Assembly: GCA_900708905.1 (NCBI GenBank) | Contig: CAADRB010000040.1 | Span: 675,265-739,264 of the forward strand | Direction: 5' to 3' | Source: Hymenolepis diminuta | Taxonomy: Eukaryota > Platyhelminthes > Cestoda > Cyclophyllidea > Hymenolepididae | DNA: 64,000 bases | In this document: in pieces, positions 35,423 through 48,041 of the stretch | Numbering within the stretch: the stretch's first letter is position 1 | How the letters are laid out: each line of letters begins with the position of its first letter | Program-made: the position numbers and the translations under genes | Notes under the pieces: generated by a model | Told to the model about the DNA's origin: nothing | Seen by the model: only the letters and a program-made list of their open reading frames with translations | The model's database searches: none

Positions 35423-38400
35423 GATTTAGCCAGTATTTTTAGCGTTCCAGGTCACACCAGTTTCATGATAGCGATTTAAACCAGCGTTCAAAACTTAATT
35501 TAGCGTAGAAATTCTTATGTAGGTCCTACACATTAATTGAGGTCACACCCATTCCAAGAGAAAAGAGACACCAAATAATTCTGAATCCATCCACATTTCA
35601 TTTTTCTTTATTCTCAAGTATCTCTGAGCCTGAACAATAAATAATGGTACATTTTTTTATGACAGAATATTATAAATAAACCCTCCAAAAGTCAAAAATT
35701 ATATCAGTGGGAATTTATTTATTATTTCACGGCTTCAAATTCCATATTTCTGCTTTTCAATAAAGTTAAGATCCACTGTTTTCGTCTGTTAGAATTTGGT
35801 GAAATTACAAAATCACCATTCCTTGAAGGCTGGTGACTAATAATGGTTGTAAAGTGGATTTAAAACGAGTTATTTGCTCATCCAGTGAATACGGAGGTAG
35901 GAAACGGTTCTCGCTATGGAATGTGAAAAATTTAGAAGAGAAGAATATACAATTTTACGTTCTTGCTTTAATTAAAATCACTGACAATTTTTAACTTTCG
36001 TTTAATAGAATTGTTGAATTGAAGGTGTCTATTTTTTGTAAATAGTATAAATTTAAGATTTATTAAAATAGAATCCTCTGGGGCTATTATTAGTCCATCT
36101 CTTTTCATCTCTCATCGATCATCGTCTTCCAATTAATTTCATATCCGATCAAATCAAGAAGATTGATTATACTTAATTAAATCAATTAATATCAGAAATT
36201 TCTTCTTTATGAGATGAAAGTTTCTCTTGCCTTAGTATATGTGAAGGCGTTTTGAATTATTAATTTATTTCCATCACCCTATCCTCAAAATGCTTGTTCT
36301 CAAATGCTAAATGAGTAACGAATACTTGTTTAAGACTGTCAATTGGATAAGCGAATGCTTATGTTTAAGAAGACAATAGGGGAACTCGGTCTAAGGGATT
36401 CAAGGTTTTCTTTTATCCATTACTTAACCCAGACCAAAGAGATGTGCTACAATTTTCTCTATCTTCGAATATTCGCTAAATTTATTCTTCTCTAATTTTC
36501 TGCAACTCTTTAAATGATCTTGAAAGTAGATTATACATTTTATGATCCATTAGGAAGAAAATCACGTTAAAATTAACTAAATTAAACATTCGATTAAATC
36601 GACTAGTTAACAAACATGAGCTCCCCCAAAAACCCGTGTGCTAGATCCTTAATACCAGACAGTGGAACATTTACAATGTTCGAAGCTAAATGCTCGTCTT
36701 ATGAGAAAGCAGCCACCTCAATGCTTCCAGAAATCAAACAAAGCCAGACAAATGACATCACGACTTCATTATATACTCTCATTCGAAACAATTTCAAATT
36801 TAAGGCATCCCAATAGTAAATTAACCCAGCTTCGCTTCATTAATTCTTCTGTTTCTTTATTTTTTTGTCAAGCAAAGTATTTTAAATGAATCACAAATAT
36901 TAAGTGATAAATTTTGGATGGCATTGTTTGAAGGAGAATAAAGAAGATTATTATAATCTAAATGTTGTACTCTTCGAAAATAATTTGAGTTGCTCCTTAA
37001 TATGAACGATTTTGACACGATAAATGAATCGATTGATCGATTGAAATGAAAAATGAAAAAGAAGGTTCAGGATGGCCTATCATTATAAGCAATTGCTAAA
37101 AAAATAACAATCATATCCACATAAGGGGAAAGCCCAAATTCGAAACCCAGTATCAAAGACCAGAGAGGTATGTTAAAATGACTAGAATCTCATGTAATTT
37201 TTATGTTTTAAGAAGTTGAGTTCGCTTAACATATTTCATTTGTGTAGTCTGCATAAAGCTCACGTATTTGAATATTAATTAATAAATAGAGAGATTGTTA
37301 TATTACTTTTAAATTCCACACCGAGAATAATTGATATCCATATGAAATACCGATAAATATTCAACTTACGGCCTTCATTTTTACACATCAACAAGAATTA
37401 AATCATTATACTTCATGGTTGTAAGAAAATTTGAGTAAATTTTCATTTCACTTCTATGTTTTCATAAATGCTCTCTATCACTGTTTAATCTCCCTGTTCG
37501 TGACTGCTACGACAGAAGGCCTAGCAGACTTGATTTCAAGAAAATTGTAGACTGGCACAATGAATATCAAGGTTCAGCAGAGCCTTCTGCATCCAACATG
37601 TTAGTGATGGCACATCGTCCTTTCTTATCAATATGTTTTATTGAATATCCAACTCCTTTTTTTCAAGTATGCGATCTTAAATTGGAAAATTTGGTAGAGA
37701 GATGTCCAAACATGCATCTATTAGCATATTAATATGACCGCGTATCTGGAATAAAGAGATGTTGGACGAGGTCTCGGAATAGCCGCGCAGGCTCGCTTAA
37801 GCTGTAGGTGGGTGGTGAAAAAATGGTGAAGAGGGACTGAATACTACGATTTCGAAACAATTTCGTGTAAACGTGGAAAAGTGTGCGGACATTGTACAAA
37901 AGCTATCTTAATTCTAAATACTTACCCATATTTCTTATTTTTCACATTTTTACCTTCAATTATTATTCCAATAATTGGTTTGTGGAGGCTCGTACAAATT
38001 GGTTGCACCGTCAACCAATGTGATCACTTTGGTCCGCAAGGAGGAAATCCATTTGTACGTTTATCAGTATTATTTTAAGTAAGTTAAACTGACAATAATT
38101 TTCCTCTGATATTAAATTTTACTTTATTTGTTACGTTATATCTACGTATAGTGTAGAGGAAATTACCATTTACACTCCCTGCTAAGGGAGAACAACCACT
38201 CCATCAAAGCAGATCCTTATGTGGTCCCACAATTGACTATATTCAGCTGTGAACACGAGATTAATATGAGATTCCACCAAGCCTTTGAAAGGAAGTTGTT
38301 CCCACCGTAGCAGATATGAGCGATCTGGTAAAATTTCCGTAAATGTTCTTGTTTTCTAAGTGATTCTCAATAATCACGGTGTTTTACTTTTTATTTCTGG

Positions 38401-41400
38401 AAGATTTATGGTTCTAACTTGGAGGAAGAGGCGACTCAGTCATCTAAAAGATATGTATATAAATATGAAATAGCCTTAGGCCTCCATGAATAGATGGAAA
38501 ACCCGACACTGAGACGTGCAAGAGACCGAAGATTAAAGAAGGATAAATATAATTTTGCAACAAACAAGTCTACTAATAAGTGAACACGACGTCTTGAATA
38601 TATGCTAGCAATTTTATGGCACAGATGTGTTTTAATAGTTCACCTAAAAACAGTCATTACAATATTTTCTCATTTTTTTTAATTTCCAGATGATATGTGT
38701 CAGCACAACAAGATCTGATTATGACTGAGCCTGGTGTAAAGATCAAGGTTTAACTAGTAACTATGTACCACTTCAGACCGTGTGTCTCTGTTCTCCTAAG
38801 TAAGTGGACATTCATTTACATTTGTGAAAATCAATAAAAGAAAGTTTTAATAAATATGCATATATATACATATGGGGGTGTGTGCGGGAAAGTGTATTAT
38901 CCCCTGGCTAAATTATATTAGCTAAAATGGGGATAAGTGCTAGCATAATTTCCTAAGACGGGGCCTACATACTGTCATTTGTCTACAAACTTCGGTGTGG
39001 ATTTTCTGTTATCCCTTTTAGCAGGAAAAGATCAGGTGTCTTATCATACAAAGTTGGGACTTTGAGAAACCAATGTCGATCTGGTTGTTTCAAAAATGAC
39101 ATAACAGGTCTGTGTGGAGAAGATTAGTATAGCCAATTCCACGGTCAGACTTGATATTCACCAAGCCTACATGAATCTCTAGCCATAACTGGTGTTCTAC
39201 TCTTTGTTTTTACCAATGTAATAATTTTCTTCTTTTGGAAACATAATATATGACAACTCTAAGAGCTTTTATTTCTCTATTATATTATATTTCATTATTC
39301 AAGAACGGTAAAAATATTATAGAATAAGTACTAATAATTTTAGTTTGAAGTTAACAAAATAATTAAATTTAAACATTTTTAAATGTAAGAATGTTGACTA
39401 TCACGAAATCGTGAAACATATCTCAACTGTGCTGATTGAAAAAGGGTAATATATAGATATACGCTTACTCGTAGACTAAACACTTTTATTTTGGTCCTTT
39501 GAAGCTATTCTAACAAACTGTCAACTACTTTTCTTACCTTTTGTTTCTCCAATTATCATCTTAACTTTTAAGTTTCGCTTTACCTTTGTATACAATAGAA
39601 AGGGCTAAGAATGGTATTGTCTATAACCATGTATGATCGGTAACAGCATGCCACCTTTGATCACCTAAAGGTGCATACAGGAACGCACATAGGTGTCAGT
39701 CGACACACGAAGCCATCAACAATTAGATATGACTGATCACTCACAAAGAAATGCTTGCATATAAACTAATTGTTTTATCTATTATTTTGAGAGATTTTTC
39801 CGGTCAACTCGGAATTGTTCCAGAGATGTGAACGACTTGATTAATTCATTACAAAGGAAAGACACACATCTACATTGAAGGACATATTTATCTATGTAGA
39901 CACATATCCATACACATGGGAAATTGAGCTACAGGTCTAAATCATCAACTTTCAGTGAATGTGAGACATACAAGCAATTGCCGATTATTAAACTACAGAT
40001 ATTTTTGAGTATATTTTGTTTGTTATAAACAATAAACTACAGAGAAGCAAATCCATTTGAATTATATTTTAACAAATGCGTAAACTTTGATACTTTTCAA
40101 AGATCTAACGACAATGGACAAATCTATAGCATTTGTAATATCTTGTATTTACACAAGTTCTGGTAATGTATTATCAAGCGATTACTAGAAACAAAAAATG
40201 AGTGAAATCCAAAATGTATATATGCAACGTGAATGTGGATTTTAAGGCAACCACCCCTGAATTTCTTCAAGCGTCATATTCCAACAACTTACTCTGGTTA
40301 ACTCGTGCAAATTGGGTTCTACCTTCAAACAATGATATCAAAGAATGGGTATTGTTGAAAGGACTGCATATGAACAAACCTGACAAATGCTCGTAGATAT
40401 CCTTATATTCAAGATGAGATAAACATTGAACAACCGCATATCATTAGCTCAACAGATCAAGTTTCTCTGCCCTTCATGAATGAAAAATCTATACATCTGA
40501 TCGTTTATTCTTCATACATTGTTTATATTGGTCCCATTCTAACTGACCTGCAGAAGCTTTGTCTTATAAGTCAATAAATTCTAATCACTTTCTACCTTCA
40601 TTTCAAAACATAGCAGGCATAAACTCATTTACCTGATTTTAAATACAAGTTAATTCGTAAAGAGAATGATCCGCAATTCAGAGAGATTAGAATTGCACAT
40701 TCATAATGCAGAATGCAAAGCAAATATTTGGTATGAAAATGTTAAATGCGATTCGGATAAACGTAGATGAAGGAGACAAAAAGAAAACGAGTCATGAGCT
40801 AATTTAATTCGTCAGCACGTAAATGAATTATTTTAATTTGCACAAATGTTTCTCAGTCTTTACTATTTTCATTAATTTATCCTAATTATAATAATAAATA
40901 AATAAGCAGATTGTGAACGCATTATGTGAAGCTAAAGATTTTAACTAGTCATCGAGAGTTGACTTGTTAGCTGCCGCTATTAAACTTTAAACCTTCCTCG
41001 CTTCAATATTAGGATTTTTTATTTTCGGGTGCTGCATCAAGAGATGATAATGTTTTTTTTTGTATTTTAGCGACATCTGGGATCACTCTTTATCACGAAA
41101 TCTGTGAGTGCATTAATTCTATCAACAAGAGCAACCACGAAGTTATAAAAATGAATGCAGAATTGACGAATGAAGATGAGACTTACTAGGGGATGATGGG
41201 ACTGGCCACCATATTCCTTTTTTATGAGGACGTGTTTAAAACAAATTTTGAAATAGGGATAAATGTGAATGGAATTTTGGGAACACTTGATCATATTACA
41301 AGGGAGGAGCTTTTCATCTGACTGATACTGATGATAGTGCTACTCATAGGTCAGCTCAGTCCCTATTCTCCGATTATTCTTTCGTTATTATTTTAATTGG

Positions 41401-42893
41401 TCTTCTGATAAACAAATGATGGAAAACAATTAATCCTACTCAACGTGTCTTAATCAGACTTTTTAACACAACTCCATCTTCACCCACTCTTGGCTGAGAT
41501 CTACTTCACGCACAAAAATTTTCCGATTCTACTTCCTAATGCTCATTTTTTACACACTTCTTACAGGTGTCCAATATAGCCTTGGATTTTGATCTTTTGA
41601 TTTGAAATTTTATCCGTTTTGCACAGTGATATACTTTGGCCTAAGTTGGTCGGGCTCCTACTGACTGCATATGTGGCTACTTTTTATAACCTTCCCAAAA
41701 AACATCCAATTGAATAAAAGTTAAAAATTAATTGTTTTTTTTCAAAATTAAGCGATTTTTCACTATTAAAAATAACCATAGCAAGTCAACACGAGTATTT
41801 GACTATTGGAAAGACTCTTTAAAGCTGCTTTCCATGGTTAACTTACTAATCAATAAAAGTTTAGGTCGAATCAAATTAAAACAGGTCAGCGAATTTTAAC
41901 TTTAAAAAATAGAATGAAAAAATGGAATGTAATAAGAAGAAAATTGAACAAGAAATTAAGCTGTCAGCTGTGGAAAGAAATATCGGTAAATGGAAAATTA
42001 GTTTAGAAGTAGTGTAAGTTCCCTAAATTTATTTTAAAGGACTACACCGAGCACCCCATCGTTATCTTGTCATATTAACTAAAGTTCTGGTATAACAATT
42101 TTAGCTATTAGAATTACTATTAACGTAGTGAATATGCTTGAGCCTTGTATATACACATTATAATTATAATCAGAATGACTGTTTACATTGGTTTGATAAT
42201 TTCTACCCAATTCATTTGTTTGAATTAAAATGAAAAAGTCAAATTCACGAGTGTATACTTAGTGAAATTTGCGTTCTCGTAAGACGTTAAGATTTGGCCT
42301 ATATTATATATTCTCGCCCACCTCTAATACATCTCTAAGTGTTCGATGAAATGATGATATTGCAAGAGGTGACTCGTAGGGGAAGGGTAAATGTACAATG
42401 AGCCAAATTTGGGGTGTTTTATGCAAACGCAAACGCCTGCTTGGATTTAACCATATTTAAGGCAGTACTGAGATCGCATTATTAGGTATGCGAGTGAAAA
42501 ACCAAAAATCAATCAATGAGTGTACTTGGAGTGAAAATTTTGAATTCCTTTCAAGTGTATCGAAGAAATGACATTAATATCATACACTCGCCATTATCAG
42601 GATAGTAATAACTTTCATTTAACGTATAACAGATGATAAAGATAAATGTTTCGTCTTTCGTAAAGGCGGATGTGAATTCACAACAATCTGGTGGCGATAT
42701 AGAGGTCATAATGATCTCAGCCTTGCGACGCGACTTAGAGAACCTAAAGATTCTTCATTCTCACGAGGCATCTGTCTAGGCTAGAGACAAATATTGCTAC
42801 TTCACAATTCGCTTAACTGTTCGGAATGGCCATTCAGAGGGCATCAAGCTCCTAATGAAAAAAAATATATTTTGCGAAAATGGAAAAAAATGA

Positions 42894-43112
42894 CTATCAT
42901 CTCCCCGTGATGAAAACAGCTGCAAAAGGTTATGTTCACATGGACAGTTTTATTTTGGACAAAGGCGTTACAAAGACCTACCAAGTGAACAGGAATCGCG
43001 AGTCAGAACTTGTCCTAACTGCTCGAGGTGCAGATGTTCTTTCCAGGTCTTAAAAAACATTCAATACATGTCATGGACTTCCGTTTTAAGGTTGCTTAAA
43101 AGCTGTTAAAGG
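42894..43112 (+). other. Cysteine-rich open tract without ATG, next to the second gene copy
   Basis: A 72-codon frame from after a TGA (42891) to TAA. It contains SCKRLCSHGQFYFGQRRY and VRTCPNCSRCRCSFQ, with seven cysteines in the first 50 residues. It ends 60 bases before the region homologous to intron 3 begins. Not recognised; it could be a retroelement or gene fragment carried with the duplication. Confidence 0.25.
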
Positions 43113-43174
43113 TCGGTTAAATCGGGCCAGACCAGATATTGACAAGACAGCAGAACTGATTTGAATTCTATTTT

Positions 43175-43328
43175 AATAATGCTTGAAAATCAGTGATTTC
43201 AAGGAAAAAACGGAGATTTCCTTATTTTAATTCGTCTTTTGAGGACAGAGGAGTTAATTTTCAATAGCTGAATCAAACCATGGAGAACGGGAGATAAGTG
43301 AGGGAAGAGGGAAGAGTAGTTACTACCA
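43175..43328 (+). repeat. Diverged homologue of 19255-19450
   Basis: GAGGACAGAGGAGTTAATTT, AATAGCTGAATCAAACCA and similar strings align with GAGGACGGAGGAGTTAGTCG and AATAGTTGAATCAAACCA in copy 1. I estimate similarity at roughly 75-80 percent by eye, much lower than the adjoining 658 bp. This is an old homology next to a young one. Confidence 0.7.
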
Positions 43329-43986
43329 GGCACCATTAACTCACCAAATACTATCTGTAAATGAAAGCATTTCGCCTTCATATTGCAAGACACTATTGGA
43401 CCGATTGAACTCGTTCGTTTCCTTAACTTTGAATGCGTGAGTAGCGGCGTGCGATCGTACAATAACTATTGTACGTTTCGTGTTGTTGTTGGAGGACTTG
43501 GTGGCCAAGTGTGGGATTGATTATCCCGTGACAAAGCAACAACTATGTGTCCTCTAGGTTTATTTGTCGGCTCTCTATCAGTGCTAAGATTTGACATTTC
43601 CGAATAAGATATTTAGAAAGATGCCAAAGAGCAAGCATTGAAAGTCTACGCAGATGACGGTAAAACCAGTGCATTTCTCGACTAATGATAAGCAGAAATT
43701 TGAGTGTTTGGACTTGGATTATAGAAAATCAATGCAAATATTGAGCACACACAAAGTGACACTTGGATAATGAATGAAGCGTGATCGGTGCCAACTAGTG
43801 GGAGGGAGGTGGAGGGAATCAGGTATGAGAGTCCTGGGAAGGGGAGACACAAGGCATACGTGCTCACAGAGGCAAAGGAATTTGGTGTGGCTGTGTGTCA
43901 CACACACTGTGTGTGTGAAAGAGGTGAAATTCCATCCAAAGCGTAAAATACTCCTTCACCGGTGGGTATGTTTCCTTTTTCCTCTC
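43329..43986 (+). repeat. Direct repeat, copy 2 (658 bp), partner 19451-20108
   Basis: Second copy of the intron 3 segment. On its left (43175-43328) it stays recognisably related to 19255-19450, but with many substitutions and a shorter purine tract. On its right it runs on into intact exons 4-8. Confidence 0.85.
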
Positions 43987-45812
43987 CAACTAAAGTGAAT
44001 CAAGAATTGCTGGTTGCTCAGGTAATGCTCGATAGGTTAATCAAATTACATAATAATAGCTATTATATTTTTTTCAATTTCGGCGATATTTATCGGTGCT
44101 TCTTAATTCACCATTTGAATTCCACATCACCGGGAGTATTTCTGTTTTAGCTTCTTTCTCCCCAAACCGAAATCGGAAATATTCACTTAATTTTAGGACA
44201 CTGTAACCTTAAGAAGAAAATGTTCACTGAGTCTAAGTCTCATTATATTCAAGCCTTAGCAATCCTTGGCAGAGATAATAGTGCGGGGGATTTGCAAATG
44301 TGCATGGATGCTGAAAAAGGACTAAAACAGTGCATTTGCGAAGAAAATAATAACGGAAGACATCCGTATGAGCCACTATGGAGATGTCTGCGTTCGAAAG
44401 CGCCAGATTTAAATGAAATCGAGATGAAAATGGCCTCCAGTGCCTCGGAAGCCAACAAGTCTGAGAGCCTCAATACTAAAGACTCCAAACTTTTGTCCGT
44501 GCCAAACAATATTCTACGGTTAAAATATAGCGGAAGTGCGGAATGTGGTTGGACCATGGAAGTGACACGCAATGTGTCTACAGGTAATTAAAATCGAAAA
44601 GAGATATTGAAGTATTGCATACATGCTTTCTGTCGGTGTATCTCCATGGGAGAATTAATGATGCTATGGAGTTGGTAACATTCATGCCCGCAGTAGAGTG
44701 CATCATGCAAGAATACGAAAAGGCATTTAGATATATGGTTATGGCATAATCAACGTGCACGTCGGTAAGTTTGAGACTGTGACATCAATGCACATCGAGC
44801 GGGGAGGAGTTTCAATCGCACTGGCTACTACATGCAAATAATAGTGTGTTAGTATTCGAGTCTCCTACAAAGGTAACTCTAGCTTACTCTTTCTTAAGAG
44901 CTGCCAATATTTCTCTCAACGAGCATGGAACATTTGTATGTCAGTGTAACACGGCAAATTGTTGCAAATAATCCGAGTTGAGGAGAAACCCTAGCTTCTC
45001 TCTATTGCATAGTTGGTAGGCATAGCCATTGTCAAGTGCCTAATTAATTGATGTGTTGGCATATTTGCCTTTATTTTAGGCGATGTACTACTTGTTGAGA
45101 AGCCGTGGGCTATGGGCGTGTGGAAGGAGCGCACAAAATACTGCTATTACTGTTGCAAGAGATGTCACAACCTCATACCCTGTTCCAACTGTCCGCACGT
45201 ATGTATTGCTCTATCTAAGTTTATTGCACATGAATAAATAAAGTGAAGAATAAGCACCAAATTTAGGTGGGCTTTTGTAGTGAGGAATGTAAAAGGAGTT
45301 CAAAGGAGGCCGCAGAATTACCCGAAGACGGAAATAAGCATATCTACAACTGTCAGGGTCTTTGTCCTGCTATTATTTTTGATGAAAGTGTTGAATCAAT
45401 ACATACAGCCTACAACTGCCTTGCCAAAGTTCCTCCGAGGAGGCTTCTAGATTACATCTGTTCTACTGGACCTTATGCGGTAAATTACATGGAGTTTAAG
45501 TGGCAGATTAATTATTGAGTATTCAATTTAATACTTTTTCTTTTACAAGGGTGGAAGGGGCCATCAAGCCTTCAAAGGAGCAGAAGAAATTAGGCTTGAT
45601 CCTCCGTCAGTGTTTGATCCTTCCGACTACTCGTCAATTGCATTTTTATCCGCTTGTTCAGAGAAACGTCAGGATGGCACACTTGAGTATTTCACTAAAG
45701 CTGCGATCTTCTTAGCCTTTTGCCTCTATGTAAGGCATTTCTATTTCTCAATCAGTTTTATTAGATAAATGCCGATTAATGGAAAGGCTTAGTCAGAGGT
45801 TCAGCAAATATG
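43933..45812 (+). repeat. Inverted repeat arm 2 (partner 12996-14875)
   Basis: About 1.88 kb on the plus strand matching the reverse complement of 12996-14875 with constant offset. The only mismatch noticed is G at 45771 against T in the partner (13037). After 45812 the sequences become related-but-different (GGTTAGGAGGGTGTCATT against GATTAGGAAGGGGTCAT) and then unrelated. Confidence 0.85.
43996..45729 (+). pseudogene. Partial inverted copy of SMYD4-like exons 4-8, lacking the catalytic SET exon
   Basis: Exons at 43996-44021, 44197-44583, 45080-45198, 45267-45479 and 45550-45729 correspond exactly to the minus gene (positions sum to 58808 with no indel), and all splice sites are intact. It would encode the last TPR helices, SET S-sequence, MYND finger and SET-I region. 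No exon 9 follows: downstream homology fades by about 45850 and no NHSC-type sequence was seen in the rest of the window. Reading frames are preserved, so it looks young or recently converted. A transcript could give a MYND-only protein, but the lack of a start and of a SET core favours a pseudogene. Confidence 0.75.
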
Positions 45813-47049
45813 GTTAGGAGGGTGTCATTGATTTTCTCAAATCTCCAATTGTTATTTTCTCAAATTCCCTTACCAATTCGATTGTGAATCAGCAACATTT
45901 TTCACTGAGTGTATTTTGTCTTCCTAAAAATATACAACTTTTATTGGACAAAATGATATTTATGATGCAAGCTTTGTACAGTTTACTCTTATTTTAAATG
46001 AACTAATGACACATTTAGTCTAAGGAAGTACCCCAATGGAATTTTGAAATGCATTTCAACTTATTGCAGATATTTTCTATTAAATAGCTATTATGCACTA
46101 TGTGATTTTCTTTTTAGTTTCTAACCTGAAATTCATAATACTGTCGATTTAATATAAAAAATACTGAATATTTTAAAACTCTAGATGCAGATTACATGCA
46201 TTTATTATGAAATAACATAATATGCCCAGTGGTTAAATCACTAATAAAAAATATCACCAGAGAACATAAATTATCTCCTTTTTTATAAGATGGAAAACAT
46301 GTAGGATAACACGAATAAAAAATTACATCACTTTACTCCACGCCTGCTATTACAGTTTAGCTACAGTACAACTTCATTAAAGAAACCGGCGCAAATACAA
46401 TACTTGTCCACTTTTATAAGAAGGCGTGTAAATATGTTGCCTATTTTAGGTCAGTCTTGTCTCTTTTACTTAATTTAAAGCACTGAATGCAGAGTTTGCC
46501 TGTGTTTAAGAAAGTGCTAAAAAGATTTTCATTTTCCTCTTAATTTTACTGTTTGTAATATACCGGACTTATTTTACTGGTTTTGTCATTTATAACACAG
46601 TAATATTTCCAAAAGTAAATACTTCTAGATTCCCTACTTTCACATTCACTGCCTTTGTCTTTCGAAATTCAAATTGAAATAATGTATTATTAAAGAAATC
46701 CAAATTACTTTTGCATTTATTTTTGGTATTTTTCCCTTATCCCAAGTTTAAATTATATAAGGAGGAAGAAATACATCAGTAACGATCGATTTGGACTCAT
46801 CTTTGTGTTCATTATTTACAAATATATTAAGCTTGTTTACGAAATGTATTAAGTAGTGTGATGTAATCACTTAAATACATCAAATGAATTGGACGTTCTT
46901 GTGTAGTTAAGGACTTCTTAGAGGAATAAAAGGGTATAGATGGATCGAAAGAAGACAAAGCCTATGCCAGATATAAATAGATGTTTATTATCAAAATCAT
47001 GATGCAGGAAAAATTAGAAAGATTTAAACTTGACTTTTATAGTAATGAT

Positions 47050-47180
47050 AAACACTTCGTGGTGATTATCACCACAGTCTATAGGTGCTTTCATTCGTGA
47101 TAGAACCAGTGGGTTTGGATTCCAAGGTGTCAATAAATGTTCTCCCAAATCTTCCAAATGCTCGTAGCATAAGGTTAATA
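47050..47180 (+). mobile_element. tRNA-derived SINE candidate with perfect palindrome
   Basis: GTGGTGATTATCACCAC (47060-47076) is a perfect palindrome that also resembles a tRNA A box (TGGTTATCA type). About 34 bases on, GTGGGTTTGGATTCCA resembles a B box (GGTTCGANTCC with one change). A non-tRNA tail follows. The spacing suits a pol III promoter and the layout suits a decayed tRNA-derived SINE. A related GGGTGATTATCACC string occurs at about 20692. Confidence 0.4.
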
Positions 47181-48009
47181 ATGCGAAATAGTAAATCACA
47201 TTAATTTCCTTGCAACATGTAATATTGCACATTGCAATTGCATTTGCTTAAATGACTACTTAATTTGGTACTTCTTACGGTATCGTACCAGTTTTTGTTT
47301 TATCAGACCAATTCTTATGTTTAAATCTGATTGAACTGTCATCGGGGCGTTAGATCTTAAGTCAAATTATATTCCTTGCAGAAGGTGCATTTTGGCATTT
47401 AAAAGCTACTGTGTCAAAGGATATATTAAAATTGAAAATGAGGAGAGTATTTGCGAAATTTGAGTTAAACGAAATTATATTTTTCATAATTTTAACATCT
47501 TGTCTCAGAAATTCACATTAGTAGAGAGTAGCAATTATTTTTCATGTAATTGATACATTCCGTTTCTATCTAATTACTTACCTTTTCAATTACAAAAGCT
47601 TAGAAAAACGAATTTCGACCCAATTCTTACCACTTCATTTATTGTTCACTATTCGACATTTTGAGTTTCATTTATTAATCCTAAACTGGGTTACATGGTT
47701 GAAAAGCCTGTTAGTTAATAGAGATAATTTGACAGTCTTTATCAAAATAATTTTAATTTTGAATTATATACATCTAATACATTAACAGGAGTCGTATTTT
47801 ACATTTTTTATTATTTTTATAGACGTTTAATAAAGGTTCTTGAATGTATTATTCATTTATTTTAAATGTATTTTCAATAATTCGCTAATTTTGTTATCAA
47901 TAACGTTTTTGGCTATAAGTTCAGTCAACTTAGAGGTAGAATTCCATCGTGACACTACTTGAACGAAGTAAGTTTTATGAGAGTTCATGAAGGTGGATCA
48001 ATAATGAGT

Positions 48010-48041
48010 GATAGAGACAGATAGATAGAGATAGATAGATG
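48010..48041. repeat. GATA tetranucleotide microsatellite
   Basis: GATAGAGACAGATAGATAG… with imperfect units. Confidence 0.85.

Larger units (their letters stand above)
20131..43174. other. 23 kb AT-rich interval between the two partial gene copies
   Basis: No gene recognised. Contents seen: TA microsatellites (20651-20687, 24068-24101, 30331-30345), a GTGATTATCAC palindrome near 20692 with a slightly GC-richer patch to about 20880, and the weak coding-like tracts listed separately (25.5, 35.2, 42.9 kb). Long runs of short frames are compatible with noise. Confidence 0.5.

Noticed and set aside
19451..43986. The 658 bp direct repeats as LTRs of a giant 23 kb element
   Set aside because: No TG..CA ends, primer-binding site or retroelement proteins were seen between them. 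Both repeats are intron 3 sequence of the SMYD4-like gene and continue into gene sequence on one side.
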